From assembly GCF_001029435.1 (NCBI RefSeq), contig NZ_LDOV01000010.1:62001-126000 (forward strand): DNA of 64,000 nt, in the 5' to 3' direction. Under the pieces are notes generated by a model. It was not told the DNA's origin and did not search any database. It saw nothing but the letters and a program-made list of their open reading frames with translations. Below, piece by piece: positions 53,880-62,780 of the stretch; the stretch's first letter is position 1; every line of letters begins with the position of its first letter. The translations under genes were made by a program, and so were the position numbers. The DNA is from Photobacterium aphoticum. Its GTDB lineage: Bacteria; Pseudomonadota; Gammaproteobacteria; Enterobacterales; Vibrionaceae.

Positions 53880-54782
53880 TTAGAGGGTTAGCGCTTCACA
53901 CTGTGCCAGTTTTTCTTTAAGGAAATCCACAAAGCAACGCACTTTGAGCGGGGTATAACGGCTGTGTGGGTAGATGGCATTAAACGGGATATCTTGCCCT
54001 GTATAGTTCGCTAATACCTGTACCAGCTGGCCGGATTCTAAGTACGGCTTCACCATCCAGATGGGCAGCAAGACTAGCCCTAGGCCGCTTAATGCCACCT
54101 CCAGTAATACATCCCCGTTATCACTTTGGAAATTGCCTTTTACCGGCACAGTGATTTCCTTGTCATCGTCATAAAAGCGCCAGGTATTGACAGTTTTCAT
54201 CCCTGCGTAGGCGAGGCAGTTATGTTGCTGTAAATCATTGGGGGTTATGGGCTTGCCGAATTGCTCGAAATAGTCAGGTGAAGCCAGTACCAGCATGTTG
54301 TTGTTAAACAGGTGCCGGGCGATGAGGGTGGAATCTTCCAACTGGCGGGCGCGAATAGCGACATCGATGCCATCACTGATCAAATCGACGTGCTTATCAC
54401 TCAGCAGTAAGTCCACCTGAATATCGGGATAGCGCGAGAAAAACTCGGAGATGATTGGCGCGAGTAACAAACGACCAAAGGCGACGGGCGCGGTAATGCG
54501 CAATACACCGCGAGGCAGGGCGATATCGGAACGGGCGCGCGCTTCTGCCTCATCTAATTCCCCTAACAGGTTTACGCAAGTCTCATAATATTCTGCGCCC
54601 GCTTGGGTTAACGCATGATCACGGCTGCTGCGGGTCAGTAGCTTCACACCGATATGGTTTTCTAAGGCGGCCACTTTTTTGCTGATGGTGGTTTGGGTGG
54701 TATGCATGTCTCTGCCAGCCGCAGAGAAACTGCCGGTTTGTACCACGCGGACAAAGGCGCGCATCGCGCTGAGTTGATCCAT
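53880..54782 (-). CDS. LysR-family transcriptional regulator
   Basis: 300 residues. N-terminal helix-turn-helix: FVRVVQTGSFSAAGRDMHTT and QTTISKKVAALENHIGVKLL. The C-terminal co-inducer domain is of the CrgA/AaeR type (FSRYPDIQVDLLLSDKHVDL). It sits between two peroxiredoxin-like copies and is divergent from the second copy and the Old Yellow Enzyme gene, so it probably controls them, perhaps in response to electrophiles or peroxide. That role is inferred from position. Confidence 0.9.
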   Translation of the reverse strand: MDQLSAMRAFVRVVQTGSFSAAGRDMHTTQTTISKKVAALENHIGVKLLTRSSRDHALTQAGAEYYETCVNLLGELDEAEARARSDIALPRGVLRITAPVAFGRLLLAPIISEFFSRYPDIQVDLLLSDKHVDLISDGIDVAIRARQLEDSTLIARHLFNNNMLVLASPDYFEQFGKPITPNDLQQHNCLAYAGMKTVNTWRFYDDDKEITVPVKGNFQSDNGDVLLEVALSGLGLVLLPIWMVKPYLESGQLVQVLANYTGQDIPFNAIYPHSRYTPLKVRCFVDFLKEKLAQCEALTL

Positions 54783-54969
54783 GACGGTTTTCCTAAGTAA
54801 TGCTTTTTCTAACTATCAGTGTTGCTCAGCCATAACGTTTTTGATTATTCCAAAATCGCATGGATGCTAGTCACAATAGCACAGTTTCAGTCAATATTGA
54901 TTGTCATTAAGATGCATCCACTTACGAAGAACGCGACAAAGTCGGTCGCTGTCACGCTCAGAGGATTGC

Positions 54970-55506
54970 ATGATGACAACAACAAAATTCACCGCAGGCG
55001 ACATGTTTCCCACTATCACATTGCCGACGTTAGGGGGCGATTCCGTTACGTTAGGTCAGCCACAGAATGGGGCAGATTGGCAATTGGTGGTGATTTACCG
55101 TGGTAAGCATTGTCCGCTCTGTACCCGTTACCTGAATGCGTTAGAAACGTATAAGGCGCAGTTTTTGGCATTAGGTGTCGATGTGGTAGCGGCCTCTGCG
55201 GATAGTCAAGCGCAGTTAGCTGCACACATGCCGCAGTTGTCGGTCAGTTTCCCTATTGGTCATGGTTTATCGATTGCACAGATGCAGGCTTTAGGGCTGT
55301 ATATTTCTCATCCGCGCTCAGAGCAAGAAACTGATCACCCCTTTGCAGAACCTGGATTGTTTGTGATCAACGAGAAAGGGCAAGTGCAGGTGGTGGATAT
55401 TTCCAATGGCCCGTTTGCGCGCCCGGAACTGGAAGTGTTGTTATCTGGTCTGGCGTTTATTCGTAACCCGGAGAATGATTACCCGATCCGTGGTACTTTT
55501 GCGTAA
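54970..55506 (+). CDS. Peroxiredoxin-like protein, copy 2
   Basis: 178 residues from ATG 54970, with GAGG 6 bases upstream; the frame to TTG 54901 is not supported. It shows the same VIYRGKHCPLCTRYLNALE motif and PRSEQETDHPFAEPGLFVIN as copy 1. It is divergent from the LysR gene and 66 bases before the Old Yellow Enzyme gene, so the two are probably co-transcribed. Gene duplication of the pair around the regulator is evident from the shared sequence. Confidence 0.85.
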   Translation: MMTTTKFTAGDMFPTITLPTLGGDSVTLGQPQNGADWQLVVIYRGKHCPLCTRYLNALETYKAQFLALGVDVVAASADSQAQLAAHMPQLSVSFPIGHGLSIAQMQALGLYISHPRSEQETDHPFAEPGLFVINEKGQVQVVDISNGPFARPELEVLLSGLAFIRNPENDYPIRGTFA

Positions 55507-55572
55507 TTTGTTGCGTAAAGGCTGTCTGTCGCAAACGCCGAAACTAAGCTGTGAACATTGAGGGAAATTGGC

Positions 55573-56604
55573 ATGAATACTTTACTTGCCCCTTTTACAT
55601 TGAGTGACAATCTATCGCTGACCAATCGCATTGTGATGGCTCCGATGACACGGTCGATGGCAACGGATGCGTTGGTGCCGACCCAAGAGATGGCTGAGTA
55701 TTACGCCAGACGTGCGGAGACGGGCTTGATCATTACAGAAGCGACCATTGTGGCACCCCTTGCGCAAGGGTATCCAAACACACCGGGCTTGTTCAGTGAA
55801 GAGCAGGTTGCCGGCTGGAAAGTCGTGACTGATCGCGTGCATGAACGAGGCGGCAAAATTTTCGCGCAAATTTGGCATTGTGGCCGCGTTTCTCATCCGG
55901 TGTATTTGGGCGGAGAGCTACCTGTCGCACCCTCTGCTGTCGCTTTATCAGGACGAGTTCCCCGTACCGATGGCATACAGTATGGGACGCCTCGCGCGAT
56001 GACAGAGTCCGATATCACGGCGGTGATTGACGCTTTTGCACTGGCTGCGGCTAACGCACGTCGCGCCGGATTTGATGGAGTCGAAATCCATGGTGCAAAC
56101 GGGTATTTGGTTGATCAGTTTTTACATTGGGAAACGAATCAGCGGACCGATGCATGGGGTGGCTCGCCCGAAAACATGTCACGCTTTGTGCTTGATGTGA
56201 TAAATGCAGTGAAAAATGAAATTGAGCATGTGGGCATTCGTCTCACACCGGTAGGTTATCTGCACATGGCGGAAAATCCGAAAGACAAAGCGGTGTTTGA
56301 TTACCTTCTGCAGCAACTGAATACGTGTGGATTAAGCTACGTGCATACCGGATCAGAGGATGATCGTGTGTTTAATTACATTGAAGGTTCGATGACTCAG
56401 TACATTCGCCGTCTATACAAAAGCACGGTGATTGCCTCGGGCAGTTATACACCAGAACGTGCTGTTACCATGATGGAAAACGGGGATGCCGATCTCGTGG
56501 CTATCGGTCGTCCGTTAATCGCCAATCCCGATTATGTGGGCAAGATACAAGCGGGGTTGCCATTAACGCCTTACCACAACGCTATGCTTAATCAGTTAGT
56601 GTAA
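55573..56604 (+). CDS. Old Yellow Enzyme-family alkene reductase (NemA type)
   Basis: 343 residues from ATG 55573, with GAGGGAAA upstream. A TIM-barrel flavoprotein: NRIVMAPMTRSMA, QIWHCGRVSHP and the substrate-binding HGANGYLVDQFLHWE with His, Asn and Tyr. FMN-dependent, it reduces electrophilic alkenes and nitro compounds using NAD(P)H. Context with LysR and peroxiredoxin-like genes fits an electrophile or oxidative stress unit. Confidence 0.9.
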   Translation: MNTLLAPFTLSDNLSLTNRIVMAPMTRSMATDALVPTQEMAEYYARRAETGLIITEATIVAPLAQGYPNTPGLFSEEQVAGWKVVTDRVHERGGKIFAQIWHCGRVSHPVYLGGELPVAPSAVALSGRVPRTDGIQYGTPRAMTESDITAVIDAFALAAANARRAGFDGVEIHGANGYLVDQFLHWETNQRTDAWGGSPENMSRFVLDVINAVKNEIEHVGIRLTPVGYLHMAENPKDKAVFDYLLQQLNTCGLSYVHTGSEDDRVFNYIEGSMTQYIRRLYKSTVIASGSYTPERAVTMMENGDADLVAIGRPLIANPDYVGKIQAGLPLTPYHNAMLNQLV

Positions 56605-56692
56605 ATCCCTATCAGCATAATGACTTGGCCGCACGGTGTTTTGATTTGCCTTTTGTTCACATTCTTGTAACGGTGTAATACGATAACAGGAC

Positions 56693-58819
56693 ATGGAACG
56701 GAAAAGCGAGGGAATGATGAATAATAGCACTGCCGCACTGTCAGCGGTTTTATTGGCGGCCAACTCAGGCGCTTCACATGCAGCAGAATCTGTTGATCCC
56801 TTTCTTTGGCTGGAAGAGGTGCACGGTGAAAAGGCCATTGATTGGGTAAAGGCACAAAATGCGCAGTCCAGCGATTACCTCAAAAAAGTGTCTACCTTTG
56901 ATCAGATTTATCAAGACAGTCTGACCATCCTCAATGCGGAAGATCGGCTCGCGCATCCCACGCGTCGCGGTCAGTATTACTACAACTTTTGGCAAGACAG
57001 CACGCACGTTAAAGGGATTTACCGCCGCACCAGTGCGGAAGAGTACCGCAAGCCTGAGCCGAAATGGGAAACCGTGATTGATTTCGATGCGCTTGCCAAG
57101 GCCGATAAGGAAGACTGGGTATTTAAAGGCACCACCTGTTTAGAGCCGGGATTTAAGCGCTGTATGATTGCGCTATCGCGAGGCGGGGCAGATGCCATTG
57201 AGTTACGAGAATTTGATTTAGACGCCAAACAGTTTGTGAAAGGTGGCTTTGTGTTGCCCGAAGCCAAGACCGGTGTGACCTGGGTGGATGCAGACCATTT
57301 GCTGGTGGGCACTGATTACGGTGAAGGCACACTGACCACTTCGGGTTACCCGCGAGTGATTAAATTGTGGCAGCGCGGTACGCCATTGACGGAAGCGAAA
57401 ACCGTGTTTGAAGCAGAGCCGGAGTCATTCCTGACGTATGGCAGCAGCTATCGAGACAGTGAGCAGACTTATACCCTGATCAATAAAGGAAAAACTTTCT
57501 TCACGTTTGATTACTTCCTGTATCAGAAAGGGGAAGCCAAACCGCTGACGCTGCCAGAGAAACTGGATATCGCGGGGGTTTTCCAAGGCGATTTGTTTTT
57601 CATGCTGCGTGAAGACTTGATCCATAAAGGCCAAACCTTTGCGTCAGGCAGTATTGTTTACGCCTCGGTGGCGTCCTTGCTGACGGCATCGCCGGATTAT
57701 CAGTTATTTGTCAAACCGGCTGCGAACGCCACGGTGAATGGTCTGGAATTTACCGCCAATCATGTGGTGGTGAACTGGCTGGAAGATGTGACCAACCGGG
57801 TGAGTGTGTATCAGCGTGACAAACGTGACAAAGAAGGCCAGTGGCTGTGGGCTTCACACGATATTCCCCTTGAACAGAACGGTAAAATTCACCTGTTCAA
57901 TGCATCTTCAGATAACGACGATTTCTTTGTCGAGTATTCCAGCTTCCTGACACCCCCGTCGTTTTATCAGGTGACGCCAGAGAATGGCAAGATCGCATCA
58001 CTTAAAGCCAGCCCATTACGGTTTGATGCCGACGCGATGGAAGTGAAGCAGCATTTTGTCGCCTCCAAAGATGGTACACGCGTTCCGTACTTCATCATTC
58101 ATCAGAAGGGATTAAAGCTGGATGGGACGAACCCGACCATCTTGTACGGCTATGGTGGTTTCCAGCTCAGTATGGAACCTTTTCACAGTAGTTTGATCGG
58201 GAAAAACTGGTTAGAGCGCGGTGGGGTGTTTGTCCTGTCGAATATCCGTGGCGGCGGGGAGTATGGACCGGATTGGCACCAAGCCGCTTTGCAGCATAAT
58301 CGCCATAAAGCGTATGAAGACTTTGAAGCCATCGCAGAAGATTTGATTACGCGTAAGATCACTTCACCGAAACACTTGGGGATTCAGGGCGGCAGTAATG
58401 GCGGTTTGTTGGTGGGGGCGGCAGTGACGCGTCGGCCTGAGTTGTACAATGCGGTGGTGTGTCAGGTGCCGTTGCTGGATATGAAGCGCTTTAATAAGTT
58501 GCTCGCTGGTGCCAGCTGGATGGCGGAATACGGTAATCCCGATGAGGAGAATGATTGGGCTTATCTGAAAACCTATTCCCCGTACCACAATGTGTTGCCG
58601 GAGGTAGAGTACCCGAAAGTGTTCTTTACTACTTCTACCCGGGATGATCGTGTGCATCCGGCTCATGCCCGTAAAATGGTGGCACTCATGCAGGCACAAG
58701 GCCATGATGTGCTCTATTACGAGAACATGGAAGGCGGGCATGCGGGGGCATCAAATAATAACAGCCGTGCCGAACTGTATGCGCAAACCTACAGTTATCT
58801 GATTGATCGCCTGTTTTGA
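56693..58819 (+). CDS. Exported prolyl oligopeptidase (S9A)
   Basis: 708 residues from ATG 56693; ATG 56714 or 56717 (GAGGGA nearby) would shorten it by 7-8 residues. Signal peptide region TAALSAVLLAANSGASHAAE. Beta-propeller domain, then the alpha/beta hydrolase with Ser in GIQGGSNGGLLVG, Asp in TSTRDDRVHPAHA and His in MEGGHAGAS. It cleaves short peptides after proline, here in the periplasm. The propeller keeps large proteins out. The last bases lead into a terminator. Confidence 0.9.
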   Translation: MERKSEGMMNNSTAALSAVLLAANSGASHAAESVDPFLWLEEVHGEKAIDWVKAQNAQSSDYLKKVSTFDQIYQDSLTILNAEDRLAHPTRRGQYYYNFWQDSTHVKGIYRRTSAEEYRKPEPKWETVIDFDALAKADKEDWVFKGTTCLEPGFKRCMIALSRGGADAIELREFDLDAKQFVKGGFVLPEAKTGVTWVDADHLLVGTDYGEGTLTTSGYPRVIKLWQRGTPLTEAKTVFEAEPESFLTYGSSYRDSEQTYTLINKGKTFFTFDYFLYQKGEAKPLTLPEKLDIAGVFQGDLFFMLREDLIHKGQTFASGSIVYASVASLLTASPDYQLFVKPAANATVNGLEFTANHVVVNWLEDVTNRVSVYQRDKRDKEGQWLWASHDIPLEQNGKIHLFNASSDNDDFFVEYSSFLTPPSFYQVTPENGKIASLKASPLRFDADAMEVKQHFVASKDGTRVPYFIIHQKGLKLDGTNPTILYGYGGFQLSMEPFHSSLIGKNWLERGGVFVLSNIRGGGEYGPDWHQAALQHNRHKAYEDFEAIAEDLITRKITSPKHLGIQGGSNGGLLVGAAVTRRPELYNAVVCQVPLLDMKRFNKLLAGASWMAEYGNPDEENDWAYLKTYSPYHNVLPEVEYPKVFFTTSTRDDRVHPAHARKMVALMQAQGHDVLYYENMEGGHAGASNNNSRAELYAQTYSYLIDRLF

Positions 58820-58845
58820 TATAGCTTCATCAATAACACCATAAC

Positions 58846-58874
58846 CAAAGAGCGCATCATGCGCTCTTTGTGTT
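58846..58874 (+). terminator. Hairpin after the prolyl oligopeptidase gene
   Basis: Eleven-base arms CAAAGAGCGCA and TGCGCTCTTTG with a three-base loop; the T run is broken (TGTTTG). Confidence 0.75.
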
Positions 58875-58888
58875 TGTCGGCTTAGTTG

Positions 58889-58938
58889 CCTGTCCTGGAA
58901 CCGTTCCAGAACCGTTTCCGGGACTGTTCCAGAAACGG
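58889..58938. repeat. Tandem 11-12 bp repeat, GTTCCAGAACC type
   Basis: Four degenerate units (GTCCTGGAACC, GTTCCAGAACC, GTTTCCGGGACT, GTTCCAGAAACG) related to the arrays at 9225 and 60931. The array lies between the terminator and the convergent protease gene stop. Confidence 0.65.
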
Positions 58939-58940
58939 CA

Positions 58941-61004
58941 TTATTTCGTTTTCTTAGTCAGTAAAAATTGGCGGTCGCTGCTGACCACCAAATTATGCTG
59001 CAGGAAGTTTTTCCCCAGGATCATGCTGTAATCAAACTGACTGCGATCGCGAAGGTTCACTTCCACTGTGTGGGTCATTTTCCCCAAGGTGACTGTCATG
59101 GCAACCACGGGACGGGTTCGGGCTTTTTCCCCATCACGGGCTTTTATTTTCATGATCCGCACGACCTCACGGGTAAAGGTTTTCTTCGCGCCCTGGTGAT
59201 TGCGGTAGGTGAAGGTCACCATCGACTTGCCATTTTTCTCAAATGTCTTGATATCTGTGGCATCGATAGAGCTGATGTCGGCACCGGTGTCTAATTTGGC
59301 CGGAAAGTGCATGCCTTCCACTTTTACCGTTTCCACATAACCAGCTTTTTGCGGGGCGCGTTTATCCAGTAAGTGCGTGGCACGGGTATTGACGTACACA
59401 TCATCCGGCACCAATTCAGGACTGATCTCTAATTCGGTGTGCGGGCGCTCAGCCTTATCGAGTTTGCCCAGCGCAATGTCTTTGGTAATGGTGGTGTGCG
59501 GTAAGGCGATATCGGCCCTGACAATTGGGCGTACTTCCTCCCCGATACGGATTTTTCGCTTCACGGGTTTGTCGATACTGTGTACTTCGCCGTCCACATC
59601 GGTCATCACGTAATGCACCATGCGAGTATAATCGGCTTGTTTTTCATCAATGCGTTCGACTTTTAATAGCGGCGTTTTGATGGTGGTGGAGGGCGTGGCG
59701 AGGATGGTGACATCATCCACACTGATCGACTCCAGCGCACTGATCATGAGGGCATCATCATTATCTGCCAATGTACTCAGCGTCTGGCGGGGCTTGTCGC
59801 TTAAATCGGTATCACTCAGGTTGACGGCAAAATATTGGTTTAACGCTTCGGTACCTAAACGCAGTTGGGTGTTGTGCTTAGAGCGATCACGCAGATAGAC
59901 AAGAATCGGGTAATCTTGCTCGCCGAAGGTGAGGGTGACGTATACCATTGGCCTTTCGCTGCTGACGAATTTCAGCATTTTGTACAGTGGCAGGGTCAAG
60001 GTTTTATCTTTGTCGTTTTCCCCTTCAAGATTGAATGTCACTGTACGTTTGTCGTCATCAATCTTGATCTTCTTGGCATGCAAAATACTGTATTTGTTAT
60101 CAAAGGCGAGGCTGACCGCCAGAGGGATACCGTCGATGCTGGCCTGTTCTTTGCGCCCAATGAGCGTGGCATGGGGTTGCTCGCGAAGATAATCAAACCC
60201 GGCATCCACCCAGGCATGTTTTTTAAGGTAGGTTTTGCCGATGAGCAGCGGGTAGGCAAAGCGGGTGCGATTAGCGAGATTGACTTCGGTGTTTACGGTA
60301 TTGCCATCAATGTCGAGATTCAGCTTGATCACCGGCCGTGCCAGATGCCCCTCATCGCGGCTTTTTATCAGGGCTAAACGGTACAGTGGCCGTTGCAGCG
60401 AGAGGCGCTCTCCGGTGTAAGGGTGCACCATCTCGAAGTGCACCAAGATATCGTCTTTGTTGGGTCGATCCCGCAGTTGGGTGGTATGCAGCGCATCGTA
60501 AGCGTCAGCGATAGCCTTGATGAGATCTTCACCTTCGATGTCTTTAAAGCGCGGGTCAGTGCTGGTCAGGTGAATATTTTCTGCATGTAACGAAGTGGAA
60601 TCGGCTCCCGTATCAATTTTGGCGGGCATGCCCACGCCTTTTAATCCTTCAATGTCCGGGAACGTGACGCGTTCGGTGCGCCCCAGTACCATTTTGCCAT
60701 CAATGGTGTCGCGGCTTTCTACAACGGCTGCGTATTGCGCATTATCAGCGATTGCGGAAAAGCTGGGGGTCATCATGAGTCCCAGCGTGAGGAGGGCGGT
60801 GAATAGATGAACGACTCGGTGTTTGCGTCCGTGAGTCGGTATCCACCGATGGTCATTCGCACAGTGTCGGATCACTGCCGAGATGTGTTGACGTGGTGTA
60901 AAACGGAGAAAAAGGGCGTGAATTTGGTTAGGAAGCCCGTTCGGGAAGCCGTTCAGGAATCTGTTCAGGAACCTGTTCGGGAAGCCGTTAGTTAAAATGC
61001 GCAT
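58941..61004 (-). CDS. Multi-module retropepsin-like (RimK-related) envelope protein
   Basis: 687 residues from ATG 61004 (GGAG upstream). A four-residue repeat (NGFP, NRFL, NRFL, NGFP, NGLP) at residues 6-26 comes from the DNA repeat at 60931-60990. A hydrophobic stretch (LFTALLTLGLMMTPSFSAIA) then looks like a signal segment. Two PF05618-type retropepsin-like domains carry DTGAD at about 131 and 572. A module between them has the same flanks (IPLAV-x-LAFD, YLRDRSKHN) but lost DTGAD, and a further degenerate copy may precede the last. Family members are called ATP-dependent zinc proteases, but activity is unproven. The start may lie downstream of the repeat, at a GTG near residue 44. Confidence 0.75.
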   Translation of the reverse strand: MRILTNGFPNRFLNRFLNGFPNGLPNQIHALFLRFTPRQHISAVIRHCANDHRWIPTHGRKHRVVHLFTALLTLGLMMTPSFSAIADNAQYAAVVESRDTIDGKMVLGRTERVTFPDIEGLKGVGMPAKIDTGADSTSLHAENIHLTSTDPRFKDIEGEDLIKAIADAYDALHTTQLRDRPNKDDILVHFEMVHPYTGERLSLQRPLYRLALIKSRDEGHLARPVIKLNLDIDGNTVNTEVNLANRTRFAYPLLIGKTYLKKHAWVDAGFDYLREQPHATLIGRKEQASIDGIPLAVSLAFDNKYSILHAKKIKIDDDKRTVTFNLEGENDKDKTLTLPLYKMLKFVSSERPMVYVTLTFGEQDYPILVYLRDRSKHNTQLRLGTEALNQYFAVNLSDTDLSDKPRQTLSTLADNDDALMISALESISVDDVTILATPSTTIKTPLLKVERIDEKQADYTRMVHYVMTDVDGEVHSIDKPVKRKIRIGEEVRPIVRADIALPHTTITKDIALGKLDKAERPHTELEISPELVPDDVYVNTRATHLLDKRAPQKAGYVETVKVEGMHFPAKLDTGADISSIDATDIKTFEKNGKSMVTFTYRNHQGAKKTFTREVVRIMKIKARDGEKARTRPVVAMTVTLGKMTHTVEVNLRDRSQFDYSMILGKNFLQHNLVVSSDRQFLLTKKTK
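60931..60990. repeat. Tandem 12-bp repeat inside the retropepsin-like gene
   Basis: Units GTTCGGGAAGCC, GTTCAGGAATCT, GTTCAGGAACCT, GTTCGGGAAGCC. Period 12 keeps the reading frame, unlike the 11-base array at 9225. It encodes a four-residue repeat at the start of the protein. Confidence 0.75.
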
Positions 61005-61120
61005 TACGGTGGTCTCTCCATGCCGTGACGTCGGACATGGCTATAAGTGTAATGCGTGTCTGGTAATTCGGGTGTGACTGGGATGAGACGGGGACGTCAA
61101 TTTCAGTGACGCTTCAAGTG

Positions 61121-61164
61121 CAAAAACAAAAAGTGCGACAGATTGTGTAAACAGACTGTCGCAC
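61121..61164 (-). terminator. Minus-strand terminator after the S33 peptidase gene
   Basis: On the minus strand GTGCGACAG and CTGTCGCAC form a nine-base stem followed by TTTTTGTTTTTG. Confidence 0.8.
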
Positions 61165-61264
61165 GGTGGGAAAGCTACATCAGGAAAGATGATAGCGATC
61201 GAGCGTGTTTGGCTTTACGTTTTTGGGGCTTCTGTTCCTTGGGTGAACGATCTCAGGTTTTCTG

Positions 61265-62584
61265 TTATTTGGGTAAATGCGCGATGGCATTGCCCATCTC
61301 AATTAGCTTATCCAAAATACGTTCACCGTCTTCACGCAGGCCGTTGTGTTCATATTCATTGGTGATCCACGCTTTGCTGTTCGGGATCCCTTTTAAGGTT
61401 TCTTGTGAGTACGCCATTTCTACGTACATGTCTTCGGCATACACCGCACAGGTGACAGGCACCGTGTTGTTCGCCAGCGCGTCGATATCATACAGTGCCG
61501 GCCAGTCCGCTTTCTCCGCCAGAATATCAGCGGCGGCTTTAAGCGGTTTCAGGTTGGCAAATTGGTCAAACATCCATGGGTACACCATCTCACCGGTAAA
61601 GAGGAACGGCTGCCCGGTCTGATAATTGAATTGCGGGAAGTGTTCGCGTACGCGGTGAGCTGACCAGTCAGAGCGTTGGTTATGGGCATCGTCCTGACAA
61701 TAAATCGCTTCATGCAAAATGGCGTAGATAGGATTAGTCTGGTGACTCTGCTCCGCCAGCATCGCATTGAGGAAGGTGTAGCTCAATGTCTCGCAGGATT
61801 GGCCGTTGTCACCGTTTACCGTCACAAACGCCTCTTCCAGCAAGTAATACATCGGCACATTGGCATGACTGCGACCCAGATTGATACCGATTAACTGAAA
61901 CTGTTCCACGGTAAAGCGCTGACCATTTGGCAGACGCACATCATGGTTGAGCAGGTAGTCTGCAATCTTCTGACACTGTGCTTGTGCCTGCGGAAACTGA
62001 GCAAAGAACGCCTTGTTTTTGTCTTGAACGCGTTGATAGGTGGCCGTGTACACGTCATCAGCATGGCGGGTGAGCGAGGGAACACCGCCAGTCAGGTACG
62101 CACGTGAAAGGCTTTGTGGGTAGAACGACAAGTACGTGAGTGCGCAGAAGCCACCAAAGCTTTGCCCTAAAATGGCCCACTGCGGCACGCCCAGTTTTTC
62201 ACGGATCAGTTCGGCATCGCGCACAATGTTGTCGGCACGAAAATGGCTGAGGTAGTCAGCTTGCTTAGTCGGTGTCATGCCTGCCAGCGTTTGGTGGCTG
62301 ATCACCGTGCTGTTGCCGGTACCGCGCTGGTCAAGCAGCAGTACACGGTATTGTTGTAACGCGCGCTTTAACCAACCGGAACGGCTATCGGGGCGCGGTG
62401 ACGGAAAGCCGGGTCCACCTTGAAAATACACCAGCCAAGGCAACGCTTGTTCATCACTGGCTAGATCGCACACTTCACGGGCAAACACCGACAGGGTAGG
62501 CCCTTGAGGATCTTGATAGTTCAGTGGCACTTCAAAGCGGTGCTGGCGATAAATTACATCACCGTCGATAAAACAGGCTTGCAT
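61265..62584 (-). CDS. S33 proline iminopeptidase-like alpha/beta hydrolase
   Basis: 439 residues from ATG 62584. FQGGPGFPSPR (oxyanion loop), VLLLDQRGTGNST and the nucleophile elbow GQSFGGFCALTY match prolyl aminopeptidases of the S33 family; the His is in EYEHNGLRED. The size, about 440 residues, fits the larger prolyl aminopeptidase-2 type rather than the 310-residue type. No signal peptide, so cytoplasmic. It removes N-terminal proline from peptides. Confidence 0.87.
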   Translation of the reverse strand: MQACFIDGDVIYRQHRFEVPLNYQDPQGPTLSVFAREVCDLASDEQALPWLVYFQGGPGFPSPRPDSRSGWLKRALQQYRVLLLDQRGTGNSTVISHQTLAGMTPTKQADYLSHFRADNIVRDAELIREKLGVPQWAILGQSFGGFCALTYLSFYPQSLSRAYLTGGVPSLTRHADDVYTATYQRVQDKNKAFFAQFPQAQAQCQKIADYLLNHDVRLPNGQRFTVEQFQLIGINLGRSHANVPMYYLLEEAFVTVNGDNGQSCETLSYTFLNAMLAEQSHQTNPIYAILHEAIYCQDDAHNQRSDWSAHRVREHFPQFNYQTGQPFLFTGEMVYPWMFDQFANLKPLKAAADILAEKADWPALYDIDALANNTVPVTCAVYAEDMYVEMAYSQETLKGIPNSKAWITNEYEHNGLREDGERILDKLIEMGNAIAHLPK

Positions 62585-62712
62585 CCGGCGCTCCTTTAAA
62601 CAACTTAAACAAATACAAATAAGTAAAACAAAATGTTAACAAAGATTGTAAGGGGAATATGCGACAAGAGAAAGCAGTATGAGAGGTGGATGTAAAAAGC
62701 CTGAATAACGGT

Positions 62713-62744
62713 GATAAAAAAGCCGATCAAAGGATCGGCTTTCT
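62713..62744 (-). terminator. Minus-strand terminator after the M14 gene
   Basis: On the minus strand AAAGCCGATC and GATCGGCTTT form a ten-base stem with a CTTT loop and a T run (TTTTTTATC). Confidence 0.87.
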
Positions 62745-62780
62745 TGTCAGCATCTATGCGCAACGTGAGCGAGGCGCGTC

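Noticed and set aside
54901-54969. Longer N-terminus of peroxiredoxin copy 2 from TTG 54901
   Set aside because: The basic leader is not in copy 1 and the GAGG site supports ATG 54970.
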